Below, piece by piece: positions 1 to 8,575 of a stretch of 64,000 nucleotides of DNA. The stretch is from JBHJGP01 sp050331695. GTDB lineage: Bacteria > Pseudomonadota > Alphaproteobacteria > Geminicoccales > Geminicoccaceae. Below the pieces are notes generated by a model that searched no databases, was not told the origin of the DNA, and saw only the letters and a list, made by a program, of their open reading frames with translations. Each line of letters starts with the position of its first letter. Positions within the stretch are counted from its first letter, which is position 1. The stretch is from NCBI GenBank assembly GCA_050331695.1, contig JBHJGP010000005.1, forward strand, positions 19,816-83,815, written 5' to 3'. The translations under genes and the position numbers were made by a program.

Positions 1-671
1 TCGAAGCCTATCCGGACCGTCTGCCCAATGACCCCTTGGGCGAGCTTCTCCAGTTGGGCCGTGAGGCCTTTCGCAAGTTCGATGACCAGCCGCAGGTTCA
101 GGCTCTTTGGTGGCCGCGCTTCAAACGCCTCAGCGACTGGTTCGTCCGTGTGGAGCAAGATCGCCGTATCGCCTTGGGCTCGGTCTTGGCTGAAGCCGAA
201 GGCGCTCTCGACGTCGCTACGCCCGGTCGGACCTATGTTGTGAAAGCGCGCGCAGATCGCCTCGAACGTCGGGGTGACGGCAGAGTGAGCGTGATCGACT
301 ACAAGACCGGAACGCCACCGACCAAGCCCAAGGTCTGTAGCGGTGAGGAGCCGCAATTACCGCTCGAAGGCGCGATCGTCCGGGCCGGCGGGTTTTCGCG
401 GTTGGGCCGTGCGGCGCTGGAGGCCATCGAATTCTGGCAGCTCACGGGCCGGGAGCCGGCCGGCGAGGTTAAGAACGCGCTTTCGGGACAGGGCGCGCCG
501 GTCAAGGCCGACGACATCGTCGATCAGACCTTGGCGTCGCTCAAGGGCCTACTCGAAGCCTATGAAGACCCGGATCGAGGCTATCCCGCCATTCCCCGTC
601 CCGAAGAAGCCCGCGACCAGGACGATTACGGCCATTTGGCGAGAACCCAGGAATGGGATGACGCGCCGTGA
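1..671 (+). CDS. addB: AddB, ATP-dependent nuclease subunit B (C-terminal part)
   Basis: This is the 3' end of a frame that enters from the left edge of the window. The visible 223 or so residues carry a RecB-type PD-(D/E)XK nuclease core: RADRLE, then VIDYKTG at about residues 87-93 of the visible part. That is the arrangement at the end of AddB/RexB nuclease-helicase subunits. AddAB processes double-strand breaks for RecA-dependent repair and replaces RecBCD in most Alphaproteobacteria. The stop overlaps the GTG of addA by 4 bases (GTGA), so the subunits are probably translationally coupled. Family assignment rests on the nuclease motif and the addA neighbour. The helicase-like N-terminal part lies outside the window. 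Confidence 0.9.
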   Translation, partial: EAYPDRLPNDPLGELLQLGREAFRKFDDQPQVQALWWPRFKRLSDWFVRVEQDRRIALGSVLAEAEGALDVATPGRTYVVKARADRLERRGDGRVSVIDYKTGTPPTKPKVCSGEEPQLPLEGAIVRAGGFSRLGRAALEAIEFWQLTGREPAGEVKNALSGQGAPVKADDIVDQTLASLKGLLEAYEDPDRGYPAIPRPEEARDQDDYGHLARTQEWDDAP

Positions 672-3600
672 GCGGATCTCGTTTCGAACCGACGCCGGAG
701 CAGCGCCAGGCGGCCGATCCCCGCCACTCCGTCTGGCTGACGGCGTCGGCCGGCACCGGCAAAACCCGGGTCCTCGCCGATCGCGTCCTGCGTTTGTTGC
801 TCGGAGGCGCGCGCCCGGACGCGATCTACGCCATCACCTTCACCAAAGCTGCGGCGGCGGAGATGCTCGGCCGCATTGTCGCCGATCTGGGCGGTTGGGC
901 GACGGCGGCGGACGATGACACGGTCGTGGAGGATATCCGGCGCCTGACCGGCGAGGTGCCTGACGAGCGGACCGTCCATCGCGCCCGGCTCCTGTTCGCG
1001 CGGGTGCTCGACCTGCCGGCCGGTCTCAACATCATGACCATCCACAGCCTTTGCCAGATGATCCTGACCCGGTTTCCGCTGGAGGCCGGTGTCATGCCCG
1101 GTTTCACGGTGATCGAGGACCGCGAACGGAAGCTGTTGCACAAGGAGGCCAGGGACGGCGTGCTGGCCGCGGTCACAAATGACCCGGATCTGGCCGACAC
1201 GGTGAGTGCGATCGCCGCTTGGTCGGCGGATATCAGCCTCGACGAACTTCTCGCCAAGGCGCTTGCCAGTGATCGGCACCTGGCCGATCCGAGAACACTG
1301 GTCCAGGCCCTCGGTGTCGATGGGCTTAGCCGCGATGAAATCGACCAAGCGTGTTTCGTGCTTGATCCCGGCCATGAGAATGCGCTGAGGCACGCCGCGA
1401 CGGCGCTGCTCGCCGGCACTAAGATCCATGTCAAGCGCGGCCAGACGATTCTCGACTGGCTTGGATCCCTGGCGGACCAGCGCGAACGGACGGTCGGAGA
1501 CTATCGCGAGGCTCTGATCACAAAGGAAAATACACCTTTGAAGGCGCTCGCCCAGGGGCCTGCGAAAGACAATCCGAGCGTCCAGCAACCGCTCTTTCAA
1601 GAAGCCGAGCGGCTGATCGATCTGGAACACAAGCGTCAGGCACTCGTCCTCGTCGAACGCACCGACCAGCTCACCACGCTCGTGGCACGGGTGCGCGAGC
1701 GCTTTCGTGGGCTCAAGCACGCCAAGGGTTTTTTGGATTTCGATGACCTGATCGGAAAATGCCTGGGGCTCTTGGAGCAGGACGGCATTTCGGGCTGGGT
1801 CAACTACAAGCTCGACGGTGGCATCGATCACCTTCTGGTGGACGAGGCTCAGGATACCAGTCCCACTCAGTGGCGGATCATCAAAGCGCTCACGGCCGAG
1901 TTCTTTGCCGGTGAAGGGGCGGTGGAGTACAACCGCACTCTGTTTGTCGTCGGCGACGAGAAGCAATCCATCTACGGCTTTCAAGGAGCCAGCCTGGAGA
2001 GCTTTCGAGACCATCAGGCCTGGTTCGAACGAATGGCCAGAGAGGCAGGCAAGCCTCTGCGGCTGCTGGCACTCGATCGGTCGTTTCGCTGCGCACCTTT
2101 GATCCTGTCTCTGGTCGACGATGTTTTTAATCGTTCGCCCACAGGCGATGGGGTCGTCTTTGGCGATGGACCCCTACATCACCAGGCCCAGCGCCGGGAC
2201 GCCGGCGGTCTGATTGAAGTTTGGCCGGTTTTGCCGGTAAAGGACGGGCCGAAAGCTCAGGATGGGTGGCAGCGGGCTTTAGCTCCCCAACAGATCGATG
2301 CGCCGGCCAGGCGTCTGGCCGAGATCACGGCCGGCACAATCCGCGGCTGGCTCGACCGCAGGGAACTGCTGCCGGCGCAAGGTCGCCCCATTCGTCCGGG
2401 CGACATTCTGGTCATGACCCAAAAACGCGCGCCATTCCACGCCCACTTCATACGGGCGTGTAAACGGCAGGATCTGCCGGTTGCGGGTTCCGACCGGGTG
2501 CGAATGAACCGGGAATTGGCCGTGGCCGACCTGGTGGCGCTCGGCCGCTTCGTCCTGCTTGCCGAAGACGATCTCAATTTGGCCTCGCTGCTCAAGAGCC
2601 CGCTCGTCGGTCTCGATGAGGATCAGCTGTTCGATCTCGCCCACAACCGGCCCGACCGTCCCCTGTTCGACGTGCTTCGCGACCGAGCCGAGGCCGATCC
2701 TGTTCTTCTTAAAGTTGTGGAGAAGCTGGAGCGCTGGCGGCGGCGCGCCGATTTCGACCCGCCGTTTGAGTTCTTCACCCAGATCCTCGGCGCCGCCGGC
2801 GAGCGGCCCACCCTGCTCGCGCGTCTCGGTGCAGAAGCCTTGGAGCCGATCGAGGCCTTCCTTGCCCAGGCTTTGGCCTTCGAACGAGGCCATGTTCGAT
2901 CGCTCGAGGCTTTTCTTCACTGGTTCGAAGCGGACGACAGCGAGCTCAAGCGAGACCCGGAACCGGCTCGAGACGAAATCCGCGTGATGACGGTCCATGG
3001 GGCGAAGGGGCTGGAGGCACCGATCGTCATTCTCCCGGATACGGATCGATCCAAGGATCAGCAGGAGAAGGCGTTTCTCGACCTCCCCGGCCAGGGGTGG
3101 ATCAGCCGTCCGAATAAATCCTTCAATCTGCCATTGGTGCGCGATGCGAAAGAGGCCGAGGAGCGCCGAAGACAGGAGGAGAAGCGCCGCCTTCTCTACG
3201 TGGCGCTCACCCGAGCCCGCGATCAGCTGCATGTCGCCGCCTGGCCCCGGGAGAGGAGACGCGATGGCGAGCTCGGGGACGGGGCCTGGTATGAACTTGT
3301 TCGAGAAAGCGCTTCTAAGCTGCCGGGCGCCGAACAGCGCGCCAGTCAGAACACGCGCCTGCCCGGCAATTGGCTCCGGGTTCATTGGCCCGCCGCTCCG
3401 GTCAGGTCCACTCCAAAAGCTGCCGACGCCGAGGTGGCGTCTACTATGCCCGCCTGGTGGGATCTGCCGGCACCGGTCGAGCCCCGCCCCTCCCGTCCAC
3501 TCAGCCCGTCGGCGGATGAGGGCGAGAACCCGCCCTTACCGGCGATGGCGGCACGGACTGAAGCGATCGCTTTCGGTCGCCACGTTCACAGGCTTTTGGA

Positions 3601-4069
3601 ACTCGTGCCCCAGATCGCGCCGGAGAAGCGTGCGGCCGTGGTCGCGCACTACGCCACCACCATGATGCCGGATGCCGACGGCACCTCGATCGAGCGCCTT
3701 AATCAGCAGATCGAGGCCGTCCTGAACCACCCCGACTGCCGCGAGTTGTTCGGACCCCAGAGCCGGGCAGAGCAAAGTGTCGTCGGTGTCATCGGCGAGC
3801 AGGCCATCGCCGCGCAGATCGATCGGATTGCCGTTCTTCCGGATCGGGTGATCATCGCCGACTACAAGACCAGCCGCAGGCCACCGGATTGTGTTGATCA
3901 CGTCTCAACAGCTTATCTGCGCCAGATGGCTGCCTATAAAGCACTGATCGCCAAGGCTTTTCCGGACCGAATTGTTGATTGCCTTTTGATTTGGACCGAG
4001 ACCGGCGCGGTCTTATCCCTGGACGCCGATGTTTTGGGTGCCTACATGCCCACCTCGGCTATCGGTTGA
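668..4069 (+). CDS. addA: AddA, double-strand break repair helicase-nuclease
   Basis: A UvrD/Rep superfamily 1 helicase fused to a C-terminal RecB nuclease, 1133 residues, the usual AddA size. Walker A ASAGTGKT lies at residues 26-33. The DEAQD Walker B box (VDEAQDTSPTQW) is near residue 390, followed by helicase motifs such as GDEKQSIYGF and VMTVHGAKGLE. The nuclease motif ADYKTSRRPP is near residue 1063. With AddB it unwinds and degrades broken DNA ends and loads RecA. It starts at a GTG overlapping the addB stop. The addB-addA-trxA order is common in Alphaproteobacteria. Nothing is missing from the catalytic motifs I can read. Confidence 0.96.
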   Translation: MSGSRFEPTPEQRQAADPRHSVWLTASAGTGKTRVLADRVLRLLLGGARPDAIYAITFTKAAAAEMLGRIVADLGGWATAADDDTVVEDIRRLTGEVPDERTVHRARLLFARVLDLPAGLNIMTIHSLCQMILTRFPLEAGVMPGFTVIEDRERKLLHKEARDGVLAAVTNDPDLADTVSAIAAWSADISLDELLAKALASDRHLADPRTLVQALGVDGLSRDEIDQACFVLDPGHENALRHAATALLAGTKIHVKRGQTILDWLGSLADQRERTVGDYREALITKENTPLKALAQGPAKDNPSVQQPLFQEAERLIDLEHKRQALVLVERTDQLTTLVARVRERFRGLKHAKGFLDFDDLIGKCLGLLEQDGISGWVNYKLDGGIDHLLVDEAQDTSPTQWRIIKALTAEFFAGEGAVEYNRTLFVVGDEKQSIYGFQGASLESFRDHQAWFERMAREAGKPLRLLALDRSFRCAPLILSLVDDVFNRSPTGDGVVFGDGPLHHQAQRRDAGGLIEVWPVLPVKDGPKAQDGWQRALAPQQIDAPARRLAEITAGTIRGWLDRRELLPAQGRPIRPGDILVMTQKRAPFHAHFIRACKRQDLPVAGSDRVRMNRELAVADLVALGRFVLLAEDDLNLASLLKSPLVGLDEDQLFDLAHNRPDRPLFDVLRDRAEADPVLLKVVEKLERWRRRADFDPPFEFFTQILGAAGERPTLLARLGAEALEPIEAFLAQALAFERGHVRSLEAFLHWFEADDSELKRDPEPARDEIRVMTVHGAKGLEAPIVILPDTDRSKDQQEKAFLDLPGQGWISRPNKSFNLPLVRDAKEAEERRRQEEKRRLLYVALTRARDQLHVAAWPRERRRDGELGDGAWYELVRESASKLPGAEQRASQNTRLPGNWLRVHWPAAPVRSTPKAADAEVASTMPAWWDLPAPVEPRPSRPLSPSADEGENPPLPAMAARTEAIAFGRHVHRLLELVPQIAPEKRAAVVAHYATTMMPDADGTSIERLNQQIEAVLNHPDCRELFGPQSRAEQSVVGVIGEQAIAAQIDRIAVLPDRVIIADYKTSRRPPDCVDHVSTAYLRQMAAYKALIAKAFPDRIVDCLLIWTETGAVLSLDADVLGAYMPTSAIG

Positions 4070-4140
4070 CGGGTATCCTTTCAACCACGTAGACAATTGG
4101 GCCGATCCGACGAAACAAAAGGGCTAAGTGAGGAACCGAA

Positions 4141-4461
4141 ATGGCCGTGAAACAGACCAGCGACGATGGTTTCGAAAACGATGTCCTGCAATCGAGCCGG
4201 CCTGTGGTGGTGGACTTCTGGGCCGAATGGTGTGGTCCCTGCAAGCAAATCGCCCCGCATTTGGACGAATTGGCCGAGGAATTCGGCGAAAGTTTGGATG
4301 TCGTCAAGTTGAACATCGACGAGAACCCCAACACACCGACGAAGTACGGCGTTCGCGGCATCCCGACGCTCATGGTGTTCAAGGAAGGCAAAGCCGTTGC
4401 CACCAAAATCGGCGCGGTTCCGAAAAGTCAGCTCAAGAGCTGGGTTCAAGGCAGCTTGTGA
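4141..4461 (+). CDS. trxA: Thioredoxin
   Basis: A 106-residue classical thioredoxin, a cytosolic dithiol-disulfide reductant. The active site WCGPC has its redox cysteines at residues 31 and 34. The cis-proline loop (GIPTLMVF) and the following glycine-rich strand are intact. ATG start. It lies 71 bases downstream of addA on the same strand, as in many Alphaproteobacteria. A strong hairpin terminator follows about 50 bases after the stop. Confidence 0.97.
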   Translation: MAVKQTSDDGFENDVLQSSRPVVVDFWAEWCGPCKQIAPHLDELAEEFGESLDVVKLNIDENPNTPTKYGVRGIPTLMVFKEGKAVATKIGAVPKSQLKSWVQGSL

Positions 4462-4480
4462 TCCCTTGATCTTCTGAACC

Positions 4481-5857
4481 TTGGCGCCTGACGGCGGCGC
4501 AAATCGGGAAAGCGCGTCCATTGGGGCGCGCTTTTTTCGTGACCATCCCGAACTCCGCGATGTCGATCTTCTTCTGGTCGATCTCAATGGTGTCGTTCGC
4601 GGCAAACGGGTGAAGGGATCGCAAGCGGTTGCCGGTCTCGCCGATCCGGCAGGGGCGGGCTTGGCCTTTCCATCTTCGATCTATGCTGTCGACACGACAG
4701 GGCTGGACACCGCCGAGGCGAAGCTCGCTTGGCATAGAGGCGATCCGAACGACCTTTGCCAGCTCGAGCCGGAGACTTTTCGGCTCACCCCCTGGCGTTT
4801 CGGCGGTGCTCAGGTTTTTTGCCGCCTCGTCGACAAGAAGGGTGACGCCTTCTTCCTCGATAGTCGGGCACTTCTGGCGCGTCTCGGCCGTCGCTTTGCC
4901 GACCGCGGGCTCACCGTCACCATGGCTTTTGAGCTCGAATTCACGCTGATTGATGCCGCCCTGGCCAGCGACCGTCGGACGCCTGCCGCCGCCATGTCCG
5001 AAGCCGTCGATGCCATGGCCGGGCACCTCTACTCCATTGTCAAACTCGACGGCGCCGAGCGGATCATGGCCCGGATCCGGGACTATGCCGACGCTCAGCG
5101 CATACCGCTAAACGGTCTGCTAGCCGAAGCGGCGCCCTTCCAATACGAGGCCAATCTCAGTCACCGGTCCGGTCCGGTTCAAGCGGCCGACGATCTGGTT
5201 ACCTTGAAGCGGATCATTCGCAATGCGGCGCGGCTGGATGGGTCAAGGGCCTGTTTTATGGCCAAGCCTTTCATGGACGTGCCGGGCAACGGTCTGCACG
5301 TCCATGTCGGCCTCGCCCAATCGGGACGGAACCTTTTCCGGGCAGACGAAAAGGCGCTTCGCCACGCCATCGGTGGTCTCCTGACGACGATGGACGAGGC
5401 GATGCTGATCATGGCGCCCAACGCCAACAGTTACCGGCGCTTCGAGCCTCTCTCCTACGCGCCGACGGCACCGAGCTGGGGCCACGACAATCGGACGACG
5501 GCGATCCGCATTCCCTCCGGTGCGCCGGACGATATCCATATCGAGCACCGGTTGGCGGGCTCGGATGCCAACCCCTACCTGGTGGCCGCCGCGATCCTGA
5601 TCGCCCTTGAGCACGGCATGGAGACCGCCATCGATCCCGGCCCACCGGTCGAAGGCAATGTTTACGACCTGCTCGAGCCGTCGCTGCCCCTGGATTGGGC
5701 GCGGGCGATCGACCGGTTTGAGCCCGAGGGCGTCATCGGCCGGGGCCTGGGCGTGGAGTTTTCAACCTATTTCAGGATTTGCCGGCAGGCCGAGCACCAC
5801 CGTTTTCAGCGGTTCATCACACCGATAGAGACGGCGTGGTACGGCGATAGCGTCTAA
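4481..5857 (+). CDS. Glutamine synthetase family protein (gamma-glutamylpolyamine synthetase-like)
   Basis: A 458-residue GS-fold ligase. Readable family landmarks are VDLLLVDLNGVVRGKRV at the N-terminus, FELEFTL, NGLHVHVGL, the nucleotide-site block APNANSYRRFEP, and EHRLAGSDANPYLVAAA near the end. This pattern suits the PuuA-like group (ATP-dependent glutamylation of putrescine or other amines) better than nitrogen-assimilating GlnA. The open frame starts at TTG 4481. Homology clearly begins by about residue 18 (FFRDHPELRDVDLL), so the trxA terminator hairpin lies within the coding frame and the true start is uncertain. The 3' end overlaps the convergent aminotransferase gene by 3 bases. 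That pairing supports an amine-catabolic role. The substrate is not known. Confidence 0.8.
   Translation: MAPDGGANRESASIGARFFRDHPELRDVDLLLVDLNGVVRGKRVKGSQAVAGLADPAGAGLAFPSSIYAVDTTGLDTAEAKLAWHRGDPNDLCQLEPETFRLTPWRFGGAQVFCRLVDKKGDAFFLDSRALLARLGRRFADRGLTVTMAFELEFTLIDAALASDRRTPAAAMSEAVDAMAGHLYSIVKLDGAERIMARIRDYADAQRIPLNGLLAEAAPFQYEANLSHRSGPVQAADDLVTLKRIIRNAARLDGSRACFMAKPFMDVPGNGLHVHVGLAQSGRNLFRADEKALRHAIGGLLTTMDEAMLIMAPNANSYRRFEPLSYAPTAPSWGHDNRTTAIRIPSGAPDDIHIEHRLAGSDANPYLVAAAILIALEHGMETAIDPGPPVEGNVYDLLEPSLPLDWARAIDRFEPEGVIGRGLGVEFSTYFRICRQAEHHRFQRFITPIETAWYGDSV
4509..4537 (+). terminator. Rho-independent terminator of the addBA-trxA transcript
   Basis: AGCGCGTCC (4511-4519) pairs with GGGGCGCGCT (4523-4532) with one G-T pair and a 4-base loop, followed by six T (4532-4537). 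It starts about 50 bases after the trxA stop. It also lies inside the open frame of the next gene, where the T-run would encode two phenylalanines. Confidence 0.85.
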
Positions 5858-7260
5858 CGCGGTGCCGCATCCTCGGCGCGCAGTTCGCCCAGCGTGCGGT
5901 CCAAGCCGCGCTCGAGAGCATCGAACATCTGATCGATCTCCTGCTCGTCGATGATCATCGGCGGGCACATAGCTACGGCGTCTCCGGGTGTGGGGCGCAA
6001 GATCAGGCCCTCGGCCAGGCACGCCTGGGCCACCCGTGGCGCGACCTTGCGCTCAACGGGGAACTGTTCGCGGGTCTCCTTGTCGGCGACGATCTCGAGC
6101 GCGCCGATCAGGCCGATTCCGCGCCCTTCACCCACCAGCGGGTGCTCCTCTAAGGCCTTGATGCGGTTCAGGAAGCGGGGCGAGACCTGTCGGACATGGT
6201 CGACGATGCCATCCTCCTCGTAGATCTTGAGCGTCTCCAGGGCGACGGCCGCCGAAACCGGATGGCCGCCATAGGTGTAGCCGGTCCCCAACGTGCCCAG
6301 CTCATGGGATCGATCGGCGATGACCTCGAAGAAAGCCTTACTCATCAAGAGACCGCCTATGGGAAGATAAGCCGAGCTCAATTGCTTGGCGCAGGTCATC
6401 AGATCCGGCTGGACACCAAAGGTCTCCGATCCCCACATATTGCCGGTGCGTCCGAAGCCGCAGATGACCTCGTCGGCGACCATCAGAACGTCGTGCTTCT
6501 TCAGCACTTCCTGGATCTGGGTGAAGTAAGCTTCGGGCGGGACAATCGCGCCACCGGCGCCCATGACAGGCTCCGCGAAGAACGCCGCGACCCGGTCGGC
6601 ACCTTCGGCCTCGATCAGCCGGTCGAGTTCCTGGGCGAGCCTGGTGGCGAAATCGGCTTCGCTCTCGCCGCTCTCACCGTCACGGTAGAATGATGGGGTC
6701 GTCACCTGGCGAAAACGCTCCGCCATGGGCAGGTCGAAACCGGTCTGGGCGTAACCGAGCGCCGTCAGATGACCGCCCGCGAGGGTGACGCCGTGATAGG
6801 CCCGCTTGCGGCCGATGATCAGTTTCTTCTCCGGCAGACCCCTGGCGTTGTTGTAATACCAGATGAGCTTGATAGCGGAATCGATGGCTTCCGAGCCGGA
6901 ATTGACGAAAAAAACCTTGTCGAGAGGCGCCGGCGCCAGCTCGATCAGCTTTTCCGACAGCTGGATGACCGGCTCGGTTGAACGGTGAGCGAAGAGCTGG
7001 GAGTAGGGCAGTGTCGCCATCTGTTTGGCGGCCGCATCGACCAGACGCGGCTCCTTGAAGCCGAGGCCCGTGCACCAGAGCCCTGCCATTCCCTCGATAT
7101 AGCGCTTGCCATCGTCATCGAAGACGTACACGCCGTCGCCGCTGGTGATGACCAGGGGTCCTTGATCCTCGTGGGCCCGCAAATTGGTGTAAGGGTGGAC
7201 ATTGTAGGCAATGTCGCGGGCGGCGAGGGAATTGGGGGCGTGGGACATGGGACTGACCAT
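5854..7260 (-). CDS. Class III PLP-dependent aminotransferase (omega-amino acid or diamine type)
   Basis: A 468-residue fold-type I aminotransferase. The glycine-rich phosphate-binding region (NSGSEAIDSAIKL), the aspartate box VADEVICGFGRTG and the PLP lysine in CAKQLSSAYLPIGG (K292 from this start) are all present. The family includes putrescine-pyruvate, beta-alanine-pyruvate and taurine-pyruvate transaminases. Its convergent neighbour is a PuuA-like ligase, so an amine or polyamine substrate is plausible but not shown. An ATG 12 bases downstream (MSHAPNS) is an equally good start. Confidence 0.85.
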   Translation of the reverse strand: MVSPMSHAPNSLAARDIAYNVHPYTNLRAHEDQGPLVITSGDGVYVFDDDGKRYIEGMAGLWCTGLGFKEPRLVDAAAKQMATLPYSQLFAHRSTEPVIQLSEKLIELAPAPLDKVFFVNSGSEAIDSAIKLIWYYNNARGLPEKKLIIGRKRAYHGVTLAGGHLTALGYAQTGFDLPMAERFRQVTTPSFYRDGESGESEADFATRLAQELDRLIEAEGADRVAAFFAEPVMGAGGAIVPPEAYFTQIQEVLKKHDVLMVADEVICGFGRTGNMWGSETFGVQPDLMTCAKQLSSAYLPIGGLLMSKAFFEVIADRSHELGTLGTGYTYGGHPVSAAVALETLKIYEEDGIVDHVRQVSPRFLNRIKALEEHPLVGEGRGIGLIGALEIVADKETREQFPVERKVAPRVAQACLAEGLILRPTPGDAVAMCPPMIIDEQEIDQMFDALERGLDRTLGELRAEDAAPR

Positions 7261-7391
7261 TGCTTAGGGAGGAGAGAGCCTGAGGCACAGCTATCCTGTT
7301 AGTTTAGCCGATCCGATGGGCCGATTGCTAGGATCAGCACGGCCGGTCGACCGTGGCTCGCGCCTCGCTCAAGCACAGGTGCGTTAAGATC

Positions 7392-8570
7392 ATGGATCAG
7401 GACGAGGTCAGAGGTCCGCTCGCTCTCTATCGCCAACGGCTTGAGGCGGGCGAACTCAGCCCCGATCCCGACCAGGAGCGGGCAGTCGAAGCCTTGGACC
7501 GGCTCGCGGCCCGGCTTGCCGACTACCGGCCAGCGGCGCCGTCGAAGGGATTTTTGTCACGGCTGCGCGGGCGGGCCGACGGCGCCGAAACGCCGCGCGG
7601 GCTCTACCTCTGGGGCGGGGTTGGCCGCGGCAAATCCATGGTGATGGACCTCTTCTTCGAGGCATCTTCGGTCGAGCGAAAAAGACGGGCCCATTTTCAC
7701 GAGTTCATGATCGATGTCCATGAACGACTTCATCGACGCCGACAGGAGCAGGCCAAGGAGGAGGAGCCTCTGATCCCGCTCGCGGCGGCGCTGGCCGATC
7801 AGGCCTGGCTCCTCTGCTTCGACGAGTTTCACGTAAGCAACATCGTCGATGCGATGATCCTGGGCCGCCTGTTCGATCACCTGTTCAAGAACGGTGTCGT
7901 CGTCGTGGCGACCTCCAATTGGCAACCCGAGCGCCTCTACGAAAACGGTCTGCAGCGCGACCGTTTCGAGCCGTTTATCGGTCTTTTGAAAGAGCAGGTC
8001 GATGTTGTCGCGCTGGACGGGGACCGGGATTATCGGTTGGACCGGTTGCGCGGCATGGACGTCTATCATCAGCCTTTGGGCGAGGAAGCCGAGCGGGCGT
8101 TAGCGGAGGCCTTCGCTTACCTGACCGACGGCGAGACGCCGGTGAGCGAGAGCATCGAGGTCGGGAGCCGCAAGATCACCGTGCCGAAAGCGGCCAAGCG
8201 GGTCGCCTGGTTCGCCTTCGACGATCTGTGCTCCCGGGCGCTGGGCGCGGCCGACTATCTGGCGTTGGCCCGGGCCTATCAGACGCTGATCGTTGAGAAC
8301 ATTCCCCGACTGACCCCGGACATGCGCAACGAGGCCAGACGGTTCATGACCCTGGTCGATGCGATCTACGAGCAAGGCATGCATCTGGTCTGTTCAGCAG
8401 CCGTGCCGCCCGCCGAGCTCTACCAGACCGGTGATGGCGCGTTCGAGTTTCAGCGCACCGCCAGCCGGCTGATCGAGATGCAATCGGCCGATTACGTCGA
8501 GAAAGCCAAGGCGAGAGCCTTGGCGCCGCGCCCGATCGAACCGTACGCGCTGACCTCGGACCTGATCTAA
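7392..8570 (+). CDS. zapE: ZapE/AFG1-family AAA ATPase
   Basis: A 392-residue P-loop ATPase of the AFG1/ZapE family. Walker A is GVGRGKSM with K81, followed by the family blocks HFHEFMIDVHERLH and LLCFDEFHVSNIVDAMILGRL (Walker B). In E. coli ZapE associates with the division ring under stress. In mitochondria AFG1 helps quality control. The frame is open from GTG 7353, but homology starts close to ATG 7392, which I prefer. It is a single gene, transcribed away from the aminotransferase. Confidence 0.9.
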   Translation: MDQDEVRGPLALYRQRLEAGELSPDPDQERAVEALDRLAARLADYRPAAPSKGFLSRLRGRADGAETPRGLYLWGGVGRGKSMVMDLFFEASSVERKRRAHFHEFMIDVHERLHRRRQEQAKEEEPLIPLAAALADQAWLLCFDEFHVSNIVDAMILGRLFDHLFKNGVVVVATSNWQPERLYENGLQRDRFEPFIGLLKEQVDVVALDGDRDYRLDRLRGMDVYHQPLGEEAERALAEAFAYLTDGETPVSESIEVGSRKITVPKAAKRVAWFAFDDLCSRALGAADYLALARAYQTLIVENIPRLTPDMRNEARRFMTLVDAIYEQGMHLVCSAAVPPAELYQTGDGAFEFQRTASRLIEMQSADYVEKAKARALAPRPIEPYALTSDLI

Positions 8571-8575
8571 GCCGC

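Noticed and set aside
626..2014. 462-codon minus-strand frame inside addA
   Set aside because: It is antisense to intact helicase motifs and shows no protein family features.
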